Shown: positions 37,015 through 47,170, counted from the stretch's first letter. The stretch: DNA of 64,000 nucleotides from a bacterium (GCA_026416715.1 JAOAEQ010000018.1:12358-76357), one strand, 5' to 3'. The notes: generated from the letters alone by a model not told the origin. A program made the numbers and translations.

Positions 37015-38309
37015 TCTGGAATCGTGAAGCCGAATGTATGTCGGCAAGACAACGGCAGGAACTACAACTAGAGCGACTCCGCACTATTGTTACATATGCC
37101 TATGAACGCGTTCCCTATTATCGGAAACGGTTTGCAGCAGCGAAAGTTAAACCAGCGGATATTAAAACCCTCAAAGATATCGAGAAACTTCCTTTGACGA
37201 GTAAAGATGATTTACGGGAAGTATACCCGTTCGGGATGTTTGCGGTTCCGTTGTCCGAGATTGTGGAAATTCATACTTCTTCGGGAACAACTGGCACTCC
37301 GATTGTTGCCGGATATACGCGTGGAGATATCGAGTTATGGAGCGAAGTGATGGCCCGAACTTTGACGATGGCAGGAACAAAAAAAGATGATATTGTTCAG
37401 AACGGATATGGCTACGGTTTATTTACTGGCGGACTTGGCGTGCATTATGGTGCGCAGAAAATCGGGGCTACCGTCATTCCGATTTCTGCTGGGAATACTA
37501 AACGACAACTGCAGGTTATGCGTGATTTCGGGTCAACCATATTAACCTGTACACCGTCGTATACGCTCTATTTAGCAGAAGTCGCTGAAGAAGAAGGGAT
37601 TGATTTAAAGAAATTGAAGTTAAAATCCGGTTGCTTCGGTGCAGAAATGTGGACAGAACGAATGCGCGAAGAAATTGAAAAGCGGTTTCATTTAACCGCA
37701 TTGAATATTTACGGACTAACTGAAATCATCGGACCCGGGGTATCGCAAGAGTGTCCGGAGAAAAGTGGATTGCATATTTTTGAAGACCATTTTTATCCAG
37801 AGATCATTTCGCCGGAAACGTTAGAAGTGTTACCGGAAGGGAAAAAAGGCGAATTGGTATTGACTACCTTAACTCGGGAAGGTATGCCTATGATTCGTTT
37901 CCGGACGAAAGATATTACGCAATTAAAATCTGGAACATGTGCTTGTGGTCGAACCCTGATAAAAATGGATCGAGTTACCGGTCGGTCGGATGATATGCTA
38001 AAAATCCGTGGTGTGATTGTTTTCCCTTCGCAGATTGAAAAAGCACTGCTCGAAATTAAAGGAGTCGAACCGCACTATCAAATTATCATAACGCGCCCGC
38101 ATAACCTTGACGAACTGGAGATTCAAGTTGAAGCGACGAAATCATTATTTTCAGATGAAATCAAGCATCTGGAAGAAGTCCGAAATAGAATTGAACAGCA
38201 TATCGAAGATTCGATTGGAATTCGGGTAAAAGTAACTTTAGTCGAACCAAAAACTTTACCACGAAGTGAAGGAAAAGCGAAACGGGTTATCGATAAACGG
38301 CAATTGTAA
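37011..38309 (+). CDS. paaK: Phenylacetate-CoA ligase family protein 2
   Basis: 432 residues. Same layout as the first copy: [16 protein letters not shown] at 88-103, [32 protein letters not shown] and [20 protein letters not shown]. Clearly paralogous to copy 1 but well diverged, so the duplication is old and the two may prefer different aryl acids. Translation is coupled to the ACT gene by the ATGA overlap at 37011-37014. Confidence 0.93.
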   Translation: MIWNREAECMSARQRQELQLERLRTIVTYAYERVPYYRKRFAAAKVKPADIKTLKDIEKLPLTSKDDLREVYPFGMFAVPLSEIVEIHTSSGTTGTPIVAGYTRGDIELWSEVMARTLTMAGTKKDDIVQNGYGYGLFTGGLGVHYGAQKIGATVIPISAGNTKRQLQVMRDFGSTILTCTPSYTLYLAEVAEEEGIDLKKLKLKSGCFGAEMWTERMREEIEKRFHLTALNIYGLTEIIGPGVSQECPEKSGLHIFEDHFYPEIISPETLEVLPEGKKGELVLTTLTREGMPMIRFRTKDITQLKSGTCACGRTLIKMDRVTGRSDDMLKIRGVIVFPSQIEKALLEIKGVEPHYQIIITRPHNLDELEIQVEATKSLFSDEIKHLEEVRNRIEQHIEDSIGIRVKVTLVEPKTLPRSEGKAKRVIDKRQL

Positions 38310-38389
38310 TGAAACGACAGTAACTTGTTGTTTAACTTCTTTCAATCTATAGGAATAACATGATTCAATGAATGAGGAGGCTGATAGCT

Positions 38390-38821
38390 ATGAAAGTCAA
38401 ACAGATTTCGATTTTTCTTGAAAATAAAAAAGGACGATTACTTGAAGTACTTAATGTTCTTGCCCAAGCGAAAATCAATATTCGCGCGTTATCCATCGCC
38501 GATACGTCTGATTTCGGCATTTTACGATTGATTGTTCCAAACCCGGATAAAGCGAAACAAGTTCTCGAGAAAGCAAAATTTCGCGTCGCGGAAACCGATG
38601 TCATTGCAGTAGGTGTTCCGGATAAACCAGGCGGATTAGCGTCAGTGTTAGAAGTGTTCAATCGAGCAGATTTAAACGTTGAATATCTCTATGCATTTGT
38701 TGCAAAAAGTGGTGAGAAAGCAGTAGTGGTTATTCGCACCGAGAACATTGCTGATGGAATTAAAGCGTTGCAAAAGGCGCAGATGACCGTTCTATCGGCA
38801 AAAGAAGTTTATTCTCTTTAA
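38390..38821 (+). CDS. Tandem ACT-domain protein 2
   Basis: 143 residues from the ATG at 38390, nine bases after GAGGAGG (38374-38380); the in-frame start at 38372 overlaps that site and is rejected. Two ACT domains with LENKKGRLLEVL and PDKPGGLASVLEV turns. Homologous to the first ACT gene, completing a duplicated paaK-ACT-paaK-ACT module. Convergent with iorA, with 47 bases between stops. Confidence 0.88.
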   Translation: MKVKQISIFLENKKGRLLEVLNVLAQAKINIRALSIADTSDFGILRLIVPNPDKAKQVLEKAKFRVAETDVIAVGVPDKPGGLASVLEVFNRADLNVEYLYAFVAKSGEKAVVVIRTENIADGIKALQKAQMTVLSAKEVYSL

Positions 38822-38868
38822 TGCGCGTAGTACCTTTATAGATTTATTTTTTAATACGAACCCACAAT

Positions 38869-40437
38869 TTATCTTTTCGATTTTCGGGTGAGCAGAACGC
38901 ACGGACGTCGTGCAATAATCACGTGAGTTCCAGCAGCATTCAGTTTCTCAACTAAAACCGCTTTTGTTTTCTTAGCATCGAATGGGTCAACGACTTCAAC
39001 CGAACTCGCTCCGCAGGATTTACATAAATCTTCCAGAACAATTTTGCCCCCTGCTTCACCTTTAGCAGTTATTCCGGTTAATGGAGTCGGTTGGTGGCCA
39101 GTCATAGCAACAGAATCGTTATCCATAATAATAACCGTTATATTCGCCTGATTATATACTGCGCTGATTAACGCTGGAATCCCCGCGTGGATGAACGTTG
39201 AATCGCCGATAATCGCTGCGATTTTGGTATATCCTTGCTTCGCGATTCCTGCGGCTTTGCTGATACTTGCGCCCATACACAAACATGTATCCATTGCCGA
39301 TAATGGCGGATTTGCTCCGAGTGTATAACAGCCGATATCACCGGTTATAAACGTTGGTTGTGCTTCATTCAACGCTTTATATAATTCTCGATGCCCGCAC
39401 CCAGGACAGAGTACCGGCGGACGAACCGGTAACGATTTTTTGATTGTTTCTATATTAGGGTTCACCTGCATTCCACCAAGATTTTTAGCTATTGCATCCG
39501 GACCGAGTTCCCCTACTCGATTCAATTCGCCGGAGAGTTTCCCTTTAACATGTTTTGCATATCGACGCGTGAGCTCTTCAACAAACGGTTCACCTTCTTC
39601 AAGAACCCAGACCTCATCTAAACCCGTAACGAACTCAGCGATTAATTTCTCCGCAAATGGATAATACCCTATTTTTAAGAACGCATAATCGCGGGCAAAC
39701 TCTTTGGCATAGTGATATGTAATTCCGCAGGCGATAATCCCTTTATTCTGATGGATGGATTTGGTGGTGATATTTAATCCCGCAGATTCACCCCATTGGA
39801 CTAACTGTGGTTGTTTAGCGATAAGCTCTTGATGCAATCGAATAACATTGCTCGGAATAGCGAGCATATGACCCGGGTCTTTTTCTAACGATGGTGGGTT
39901 TGGTTTGCGAGGAATCCCGATTTCTACAGGAGATAACCCATGCGAAACTCGGGTAAGACTGCGAACCATAACCGGCAGTTTTATTTGTTCAGATAAATCA
40001 AATGCGGCGATAACCATATCTTTTGCTTCTTGCGCATCACTCGGCTCGAAACACGGGATTTTGGCAAACTGCGCGTAAAACCGTGAATCTTGTTCATTTT
40101 GTGACGAATATGCACCGGGATCATCAGCAACCACAATAACCAATCCACCTTTAACCGTTAGATATGGAATAGTTATCAGCGCATCGGAAGCAACATTAAG
40201 TCCGACATGCTTCATCGAACAAAGCGCCCGTTTACCAGCATACGATGCACCAATCGCGTTTTCGAGAGCAATCTTTTCGTTAGCTTCCCAGTTTATCACC
40301 GCATCGCTATGTTTTGCCAAATATTCAAGGATTTCCGTTGCCGGAGTTCCCGGATAACTTCCGGCATACGAAATACCTGCTTCGATCGCACCTCGACCAA
40401 TCGCTTCATTCCCCAATAAAAGCTCTTTTGTAGCCAT
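38869..40437 (-). CDS. iorA: Indolepyruvate:ferredoxin oxidoreductase alpha subunit lacking the C-terminal ferredoxin domain
   Basis: 522 residues. Seen: the N-terminal pyrimidine domain with LLLGNEAIGRGAIEAG and SYPGTPATEI, CPGCGHREL at about 344-352, and the TPP-binding segment from GDS (411-413) to the asparagine of MDN (440). IorA proteins typically run to about 600-650 residues with two C-terminal [4Fe-4S] motifs. This one stops after VIIARRPCVLLTRKSKR, and neither the 47 bases to the next gene nor other frames encode the cysteines. It decarboxylates aryl-pyruvates via TPP. Electrons would have to leave by another route, or the subunit is part of a variant complex. Its partner iorB is at 29442 on the other strand. 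Confidence 0.9.
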   Translation of the reverse strand: MATKELLLGNEAIGRGAIEAGISYAGSYPGTPATEILEYLAKHSDAVINWEANEKIALENAIGASYAGKRALCSMKHVGLNVASDALITIPYLTVKGGLVIVVADDPGAYSSQNEQDSRFYAQFAKIPCFEPSDAQEAKDMVIAAFDLSEQIKLPVMVRSLTRVSHGLSPVEIGIPRKPNPPSLEKDPGHMLAIPSNVIRLHQELIAKQPQLVQWGESAGLNITTKSIHQNKGIIACGITYHYAKEFARDYAFLKIGYYPFAEKLIAEFVTGLDEVWVLEEGEPFVEELTRRYAKHVKGKLSGELNRVGELGPDAIAKNLGGMQVNPNIETIKKSLPVRPPVLCPGCGHRELYKALNEAQPTFITGDIGCYTLGANPPLSAMDTCLCMGASISKAAGIAKQGYTKIAAIIGDSTFIHAGIPALISAVYNQANITVIIMDNDSVAMTGHQPTPLTGITAKGEAGGKIVLEDLCKSCGASSVEVVDPFDAKKTKAVLVEKLNAAGTHVIIARRPCVLLTRKSKR

Positions 40438-40538
40438 AATTGATAACTCCTATTTTTCAACGTTGCACCACTTAACTATAGTGGTTGGATACATCATGTT
40501 TAACACAACGGTTCACCTCGAGTTTTAACTCAGACAAA

Positions 40539-41816
40539 TTACCCGCCCATTTTTTCAAGTAGTAGTTCTAGTTCAAACGATTCATTCTGTAATCCGAGCG
40601 CCTGGTATTGGATATCCAGTGTCTGCTGGATTTTCTTACTCACCTGTTCTTTAATCCGGTCAAATATTTTCTGCGCACCGAATATATCGGTATGCGGAAG
40701 AATCGCTAAATGTTCATTTACCCGATATTCGGTTAAAATGTCAGTATCACGAAAAGTCTGCATGAATATCGTAGCGATTTCTTTCCAAATCTTTTGCGCC
40801 TGCGCTAATCCGAACCGTTCAACCAGAAACTGTGGATTTTTAACCTTAAATCGAATGAGAGTTGACGGATAGTTATATCTCGTGCAACGACGCACTTCCT
40901 GTTTCAGCATTTCCCGAAATTCATCGAGCGTATAATATCCGGTTTCTTTCTGAATTGTTTTCATTAGTTCGGACGTCGGTAATACACCTTGTTTTGCACT
41001 CTCAATACCAGCTTGCGTAATCGTATATCCATTGATTTCAACAACCAGCGCGGTTTCCGGCGTAAATCGTTTACCGCAATAGAAACACAAACAATCATAG
41101 TTTACGAGTGTGAATTGGTGCAAACACTCGTTGCATTTGAATTGACCGGAATCAGTACTAGCCGAGATAGTAATTGACTTGCATTTCGGGCAGATTTCGC
41201 GGAAATTTATCTGAGCATACTTACAAAACGGACAAAGATGCACTTTATCCAGAAGATTCCGTGACAGGAGAAACATCGCGGATAACGAATCGAGAAACGC
41301 GATTTCATCTGCATCCGGCGCATTTAACAGCGCAGAAACTAACGGGAACGTATAGCCGACTCGCGATTGATAGTCCATCATTGGATTAAGATGGTAATTC
41401 GGTCGAGTTTCTAGATAGCGGAGTAACAAGATTTCATTCGGATTATCGAGCGGAAACATCTTCTGATAGAGATTGACTTTTTTTGCGAGTTCAAGTCCGG
41501 CGCGGAGTTTCTGTGCCATTAACTGTGGTGTGCTTGAAATAAAAATTGTTTCATCAATCAATCCGCTAACTTCGATTAGTTCACGTTCGGCAACGAGATA
41601 TATCGGCTTTAAAAATAGTTCCTTCTCTTCTCGTAATTCTAATATATCAGTTACTGCAATTTGTTCGTTAGTCACGTAATAAACAATAACATCTGCGGCG
41701 AATAACTCGACGAACGGAACTTTTTCTCCGTAACAGATTTGCGCATCTTTTATTTCTCGAAATAATTCTTTTCGGATTAAGTTTTGGTTTTCGGCAATAA
41801 CATAGATATATGGCAT
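40539..41816 (-). CDS. Zinc-ribbon (TackOD1-like) signalling protein with degenerate GGDEF-like domain
   Basis: 425 residues. About 1-115 resembles a receiver fold that has lost its aspartates. Residues 155-250 have GYTFPLVSALLNAP, then C195-x2-C198, C209-x2-C212, C228-x2-C231 and C242/C244/C247, the spacing of a TackOD1-like zinc-ribbon output domain. The last 150 residues have the length and strand pattern of a GGDEF domain but lack the GGDEF motif (TEYRVNEHLAILPH at that place). Probably a signalling adaptor without cyclase activity. Not in an obvious operon; iorA begins 101 bases downstream. Start ATG at 41816. Confidence 0.65.
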   Translation of the reverse strand: MPYIYVIAENQNLIRKELFREIKDAQICYGEKVPFVELFAADVIVYYVTNEQIAVTDILELREEKELFLKPIYLVAERELIEVSGLIDETIFISSTPQLMAQKLRAGLELAKKVNLYQKMFPLDNPNEILLLRYLETRPNYHLNPMMDYQSRVGYTFPLVSALLNAPDADEIAFLDSLSAMFLLSRNLLDKVHLCPFCKYAQINFREICPKCKSITISASTDSGQFKCNECLHQFTLVNYDCLCFYCGKRFTPETALVVEINGYTITQAGIESAKQGVLPTSELMKTIQKETGYYTLDEFREMLKQEVRRCTRYNYPSTLIRFKVKNPQFLVERFGLAQAQKIWKEIATIFMQTFRDTDILTEYRVNEHLAILPHTDIFGAQKIFDRIKEQVSKKIQQTLDIQYQALGLQNESFELELLLEKMGG

Positions 41817-41985
41817 AACCGATTACTCCTAATGCAACAGAAAAATAAATAATGATAAATTGTATCCTAATAAGATATACTCATGCAAACTGCTGAGTAT
41901 AACCCTGTGCTTGAGCTCGAGAAAACGAGTTGATGCAGAATTATACATAGGGGGTTAACCTAGAATCTCCTGAACTAAGCTTGAG

Positions 41986-42786
41986 TTAGCTAACGGAGTT
42001 AAGCAATCGCATAGCGTTTCCATACAAAATCATCTGTTCAAACGTAGGGTCGAGTGATAGTGATTTTAGCAGGTGCAATGTTTTTTTCTGGTCAGTCCAA
42101 GGTGAATCGGTACCGAATAGGATATATTCATGTGGATGATTCACTATGATACGTTTCGCTTGTTCGAACTCCAGAAAATCGAGTGCAAACGAGATTTCCA
42201 TATAGAGCGGTTTACCGACGAGTAAGCATTCGACATTATCCCAATCTTTCCAGGCGCCAAGATGCGAGCAGATTAGTTTTAACTCCGGTACGCGAGATAG
42301 AACATTCAGGATTTTTTCCGGGTCGGCTTTTCTAATAAATGGAAAAGCAAAATCAAATCCGGTATGTGAGAGCAAAATAAGGTTTGCCGTAGCAATGTGC
42401 TCGTATATCGGGAACATTTTTTCGTCATCTAGGTTGAACTCTTGATAGTACGGATGAAATTTAATTCCTTTAAACCCAGCATCTTTGATCATTTTGATAT
42501 TATCCGCATACTTTGGATCATCCGGATGAAACGATGGAAACGGAATAATCCGATCAGATGCGATTGATTTCGACCAATTCAAGATCGACCTAAACTGGTT
42601 CGGTTTCGTTGCAATCGAACAGATGATACTTTTTTCTATGCCGGTTTTATCCATTGATTCCAGCAAAGCAGAAATCGTTCCTTGATGAAATGCAGGAATA
42701 TTTCCTTGTTTTGTCAGATGCTCCATAGCCCGCTGGGCAAGTGTATCCGGAAATGCGTGCGTATGAAAATCAATAATAGCGGTCAT
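41986..42786 (-). CDS. Amidohydrolase-2 family metal-dependent hydrolase
   Basis: 266 residues. IIDFHTHAFP gives H8 and H10, GIKFHPYYQEF the lysine/histidine region, LLSHTGFDF and LICSHLGAW further histidines and FGTDSPW the catalytic aspartate, the order of the TIM-barrel amidohydrolase-2 family (decarboxylases or hydrolases such as ACMSD relatives). Cytoplasmic. Substrate unknown. The HD-GYP gene ends 88 bases upstream on the same strand. Confidence 0.88.
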   Translation of the reverse strand: MTAIIDFHTHAFPDTLAQRAMEHLTKQGNIPAFHQGTISALLESMDKTGIEKSIICSIATKPNQFRSILNWSKSIASDRIIPFPSFHPDDPKYADNIKMIKDAGFKGIKFHPYYQEFNLDDEKMFPIYEHIATANLILLSHTGFDFAFPFIRKADPEKILNVLSRVPELKLICSHLGAWKDWDNVECLLVGKPLYMEISFALDFLEFEQAKRIIVNHPHEYILFGTDSPWTDQKKTLHLLKSLSLDPTFEQMILYGNAMRLLNSVS

Positions 42787-42873
42787 AATTCCCTCTTGCT
42801 ATTGCATAGTCCGTCTTTTACCTTGAAGAATTCAGTTATACCTTGGCAGAGTTCTAAACTTTAGGGTTAAAAA

Positions 42874-45486
42874 TTAATCGAAAATAAATCCTTTTTCAAA
42901 AACAGTTATGCACGCACGGACGACTTCCGGAGCATATAGGATTCCGCTATTTCGTTTAATTTCATCTAATGCGGTTTCAATTCCGAGTGCCGGACGATAC
43001 GGTCGATGCGTAGTCATCGCTTCAACCACATCCGCAACCGCAATGATTTTCGCTTCGAGAACAATCTGGTCGCTGGTGAGTTTGTTCGGATATCCAGAAC
43101 CGTTAAGTCGTTCGTGATGTTGATATACCGCTTGCGCTACTGGCCAAGGAAATTCGATTTCTTTCAAAATATCATAAGCACCTTGTGGATGCGTTTTAAT
43201 CAGTTCAAATTCGAGTGCGGTTAATTGCGTTGGTTTAGTTAGGATTTCCGCCGGAATATAGATTTTTCCAATATCGTGAACGGTAGCAGCGATTCGAATT
43301 CCTTCAATAGTATCTGAGGGCAGATTCATTTCCGTAGCAATAGCACGCGCGAGATTCGCTACTCGCCGTTGATGTCCAGCGGTATATGGGTCGCGCAGCT
43401 CAGTCGCTGACGCTAACGCACGAATCGTTCCTGCCATTGCACGGCGGAGTTTCCCGAAACTCCGATCAAGTTCTTCTTTCGCTTGTTTTTCAGCAGTTAT
43501 ATCAATCCAATATCCGATAACTTCAACCGGATTACCTTGATTATCTTTAATCACGCGCGCTTCATCCCGCAGCCAGCGGTAAGTTCCGTTTTCGTGCTGA
43601 AACCGATATTCAAGAACAATATGTCCTGTAGATAATAAGTTCGCTAATTCATGTCGTACCTGCGGATAATCTTCCGAATGAACCCGATTTCGCCAGAAAT
43701 CGGGTTCGATAATGAACTCACCTGCAGCATACCCAAGTAAATCTATTACATTTTCACTCACGAACGTTACTTGGCGCTCTTCACCAACTGAATAGGAATA
43801 AATAACTACTGGCGCTTCCGAAACTAGATATTTCAATCGTTCTTGCGTTGATTTCGCTTTTTCTTCTGCAGTTTTTCGATCGGTAATATCGTTCAAGAAA
43901 CCGATAATCTGACTCGGAGTTCCTGAATGATCTCGGATAATTCGTGCTTCATCATATACCCAGCGATAGCTTCCATTTTTATGCCGAAATCGGTATTCGC
44001 AACGGAATATCCCTTGGTCTAAAAATCGGTTATATTTCTGTTCGACCAAAGGATAATCATCCGGATGGATTCGCGATTTCCAAAATTCTCTTTCTCGATA
44101 ATATTCTTGCGAAGTATATCCAAATATATCCAGCAAATTATCGCTGATAAAAGCATTACGGGCAATACCTTGTTCAAATTGTTCCGCATAAATAACCGCT
44201 GGACTCGAGGATAGGAAAAATTGCAACTGTTGTTCTGCGGTTCTTAATTTTTCTTCAGCGAGTTTGCGCTCGGTCATATCCACACCGAGAATAAAAAAAC
44301 CTATAACTTCGCCGGTCTCGCCAAAATGCGGGATATAATCAATGCTAATTTCACGCTTTCCGATTTTCAGCTCGATAGTAGAATCATAATGTGCCGGGAT
44401 GCCGGATAATACCTGCTGGATATACGGTTCGATTCGTGAATAAACCTCCGGTTTCCAGACTTCGCGCATCGATTTTCCGAGCATATCGTTTTTAGTCAAT
44501 CCATACCAAGTTTCATAGGTTTTATTAACAAATTGATAGCGAACGTTACGGTCTACATAAGCAATTATTCCGCTGATACCGTCGGTAATCATCTGAAGTT
44601 GGGTTGCAATTCGACTCACTTCTAAAGTTCGTTGGGCAACAAGTCGTTCTAATTGCGTTCGTTGCGTGAGCAGAAAATATAGGTAACTGAAGGAGAGCAA
44701 TAAAAACACCAAACTTAATCCTCGCATTATCCAAACACGTTTAAATACCAGTGCATTCCAACCAGCACGTGGAATTCCTGCTAATTCCCAATATCCGCCC
44801 GGCAGTTCAATTTTGCTGATAACCGGGTTCTTGTCAAACACCAACGGATTTCCGGCAAAAACTTTACCGGTATGACGACGGAAAGCATAATAATTTGGAT
44901 GATTCGCTTCACCGAATTGCGCTTCTTCGAGTAAATTAGTTATATCGACTCCTATAGTCACGAAGCCCCAGAATCGTTCATTCCGGAAAATCGCTAATAT
45001 ACCAATAATCCCGAAACCGCCGTTCCAATCCTCAAACGGACCGCTGATAACTACTTTACGGGAACGTAGCGCACGGAGTGCATCTGCGCGGAGTTCCGAT
45101 GGCGAATCAGAGAATAGGTTTTTTCCAAGCAGAAGCTCATTTCCAAACAGCGGGTAAACATAACGATTGATTCCGTTCGGCGCAACCGAAATCACACGGA
45201 TACCCTTGAGATTTGCTGAGAGTTTTGCAAGATACTGGTTAATATTCTCGTTAAGATGTTGTTCTGATTGTTGCGATTCGATAAACGCTTTAAGCGAATA
45301 GAGTGTAGCGATTTTATTTTCCAGCGCGCGAGTTAACAGAAAACTATGGTTAACCAGCTCGCTATAGACATACTCGCGTTCCAATGCGAGCAGATGCGCT
45401 CGATAGAATAGTGAAATTGCCCAGAGCGCTCCGCCGAGAATAATCGCCAGAATAATTAATGCTGGTTTCGGTTTAATTCGGGTCAT
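42874..45486 (-). CDS. Membrane CHASE-like/triple-PAS/HD-GYP signalling protein
   Basis: 870 residues. Membrane helix at 9-28, a periplasmic CHASE-like sensor (about 30-250, with RVISVAPNGINRYVYP and WGFVTIGVDITNLL), a second helix at 252-273, then PAS domains at about 295-410, 420-540 and 548-670, each ending in a D-I/M-T-E/D-K/R PAC motif. The C-terminal HD-GYP domain has H705, H737-D738-xGK, H790-H791-E and NGSGYP (794-800), where N replaces the usual D of DGxGYP. It likely hydrolyses cyclic di-GMP in response to a periplasmic signal. Monocistronic or with the amidohydrolase gene downstream. Confidence 0.92.
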   Translation of the reverse strand: MTRIKPKPALIILAIILGGALWAISLFYRAHLLALEREYVYSELVNHSFLLTRALENKIATLYSLKAFIESQQSEQHLNENINQYLAKLSANLKGIRVISVAPNGINRYVYPLFGNELLLGKNLFSDSPSELRADALRALRSRKVVISGPFEDWNGGFGIIGILAIFRNERFWGFVTIGVDITNLLEEAQFGEANHPNYYAFRRHTGKVFAGNPLVFDKNPVISKIELPGGYWELAGIPRAGWNALVFKRVWIMRGLSLVFLLLSFSYLYFLLTQRTQLERLVAQRTLEVSRIATQLQMITDGISGIIAYVDRNVRYQFVNKTYETWYGLTKNDMLGKSMREVWKPEVYSRIEPYIQQVLSGIPAHYDSTIELKIGKREISIDYIPHFGETGEVIGFFILGVDMTERKLAEEKLRTAEQQLQFFLSSSPAVIYAEQFEQGIARNAFISDNLLDIFGYTSQEYYREREFWKSRIHPDDYPLVEQKYNRFLDQGIFRCEYRFRHKNGSYRWVYDEARIIRDHSGTPSQIIGFLNDITDRKTAEEKAKSTQERLKYLVSEAPVVIYSYSVGEERQVTFVSENVIDLLGYAAGEFIIEPDFWRNRVHSEDYPQVRHELANLLSTGHIVLEYRFQHENGTYRWLRDEARVIKDNQGNPVEVIGYWIDITAEKQAKEELDRSFGKLRRAMAGTIRALASATELRDPYTAGHQRRVANLARAIATEMNLPSDTIEGIRIAATVHDIGKIYIPAEILTKPTQLTALEFELIKTHPQGAYDILKEIEFPWPVAQAVYQHHERLNGSGYPNKLTSDQIVLEAKIIAVADVVEAMTTHRPYRPALGIETALDEIKRNSGILYAPEVVRACITVFEKGFIFD

Positions 45487-45649
45487 AGAGGATATATATT
45501 CTACAATAAATAATATAAAAAGAGAAGTTTCGTGATATAAAAAGTAAACTTGGAATTACTTGATTTCTGTTTGTGCAGGAATGATATCAGCCGCAAAACC
45601 TCACCTCTCTTTTAAAACTGCGTTAGCCAAGCTACCGCAATTTTAAAAA

Positions 45650-45970
45650 TGAACCATGGTAATTACCGAAACGAACATTCATTCGTCCTTAACCGGACTA
45701 GTTATTCTGGTATTATCAATTGCATACCCAAGCATGAATGGCAGAACGAGATGTAATTCTCACGTTGGGATAAACCAGAATCCCTGTTTCTGACGATTGA
45801 ATTTAGCCCAATATGGACTGCTGGAAAATCAGGTCGAAACAAAAATCCAGTCCCGTTAGGGACGAATGAATCAAGAGAAAATACTGCGGATTGCAGGAAC
45901 CCTGCTTTCGCTGTGGTTCATTTGGAAACTGAGCTTCCGCAGTCCAACGCATGGCGTAAAATCATCTGCG
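45650..45970. repeat. Hairpin-rich gap 2, degenerate
   Basis: The 558-base gap between the HD-GYP gene (minus) and the first TPR gene (plus) has no gene. It holds short stems with the same words as gap 1: GTCC/GGAC (45685-45698), GTCCC/GGGAC around GTTA (45850-45863), and the phrase TTTAGCCCAATATGGACTGC, a decayed look-alike of TTAGCCCAGCATGAAATGCT in gap 1. Other stems are imperfect, so the array looks older. Confidence 0.5.
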
Positions 45971-45981
45971 GTAATTTTAAC

Positions 45982-46010
45982 TTGACAAATGAATCAAATA
46001 GTATTATTGT
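45982..46010 (+). promoter_or_regulatory. Likely promoter of the first TPR gene
   Basis: TTGACA (45982-45987), 17 bases, TATTGT (46005-46010). Expected start near 46017, about 29 bases before the ATG at 46046. Confidence 0.55.
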
Positions 46011-46045
46011 TAAAAGAGCAAACTATTGCAATGATTTAGTAACGT

Positions 46046-47170
46046 ATGGCGATATTTAAACGCAAATTCATGGAAATAAACGATCCGTGGGTATATATCA
46101 ATCAGGGCATCGCGAAACTGAAACAAGGCGAATTCGGGTCGGCAATTGAACTGTTCTCAAAAGCGATCAATTTGAATCCGCGCTTAGCGAGCGGATATAA
46201 AAATCGTGGGATAACCTATGCGAAAGTAAAAGATTATAAATCGGCGATTACTGATTTCTCGAAAGTCATTGAACTCAATCCGAGCGATGCTACCGCCTAT
46301 TTCCATCGCGCTAGTGCCTATTTCAGTTTAGGAGAATTCGATCAAGCGCTGCGAGACCTAAACCGCACAATCGTCATTGACCCGCAATATGCTGATGCGT
46401 ATACCTTGCGCGGATTTACCTACGATAAACTCGGCGCCTTTGATTCGGCAATCGCAGATTATACGAAAGCTATTGAACTAAATCCGGATAATGCAGATGC
46501 CTATTCCGGTCGCGGAATTAACCACGATGCGCTAGGCGAATATGCACTGGCAATTGCTGATTTTACTCAAGCGATTGAAAAAAACCCGAATAATGCACAC
46601 AATTATTTCAATCGCGGACGAACGTATATTATGCTCGGTGAATATGACCTGGCGATACTCGATTTCTTAAAAGCACTTGAATTACATCCCCAGTATCCGT
46701 ATGCCTATTATTATCGCGGAAACGCCTATCGGTTAAAAGGTGCATATTATAAAGCACTAGAAGATTATAATCGAGCGTTGGAATTAATGCCATATCATGC
46801 GCTAACGTATTGTAATCGAGGACATGCACATACTGCCATCGGCGAGTTTGACCAGGCAATAGCTGATTTCACTAAAGCTATCGAACTGAACGCGCAACTC
46901 GCAGATGCTTATGACGGTCGTGGCACCGCATATCGGCATAAAGGACTGTATGTTTTGGCAATCGCTGACCATAATCGAGCGCTGGAAATTAATTCCCACT
47001 GCGTTACCGCATATTATCATAAAGCGTTATCGTGCGAAAAAATGGGACAGCGAATTGAAGCGTTATTTGCATATCAAGCGTTCATTCAATTTGCCCCTGA
47101 ATATCTGATTGACCAGATTAATTATGCGAAACAACGCATTACTGAATTACAGCAAGCAGAAACCCTATAA
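46046..47170 (+). CDS. TPR protein, ten tandem repeats
   Basis: 374 residues, almost entirely ten 34-residue tetratricopeptide repeats with the A-x-A-Y-x-x-RG, G-x-Y/F-x-x-AI-x-D-x-x-K-AIELNP pattern. TPR solenoids mediate protein binding. No signal peptide or enzymatic domain. No clear ribosome site before the ATG; an internal ATG at 46070 is possible. The similar TPR gene at 48529 and the broken beta-helix gene between them suggest an accessory cluster of repeat proteins. Confidence 0.88.
   Translation: MAIFKRKFMEINDPWVYINQGIAKLKQGEFGSAIELFSKAINLNPRLASGYKNRGITYAKVKDYKSAITDFSKVIELNPSDATAYFHRASAYFSLGEFDQALRDLNRTIVIDPQYADAYTLRGFTYDKLGAFDSAIADYTKAIELNPDNADAYSGRGINHDALGEYALAIADFTQAIEKNPNNAHNYFNRGRTYIMLGEYDLAILDFLKALELHPQYPYAYYYRGNAYRLKGAYYKALEDYNRALELMPYHALTYCNRGHAHTAIGEFDQAIADFTKAIELNAQLADAYDGRGTAYRHKGLYVLAIADHNRALEINSHCVTAYYHKALSCEKMGQRIEALFAYQAFIQFAPEYLIDQINYAKQRITELQQAETL

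Noticed and set aside
38821-38868. Hidden ferredoxin domain of IorA in another frame
   Set aside because: The 47 bases and the alternative frames hold no CxxCxxC motif, so the domain is really missing here.
46046-47170. DNA-level tandem repeat or CRISPR-like periodicity in the TPR gene
   Set aside because: The roughly 102-base period is the 34-residue protein repeat with diverged codons; no identical repeats with unique spacers exist.
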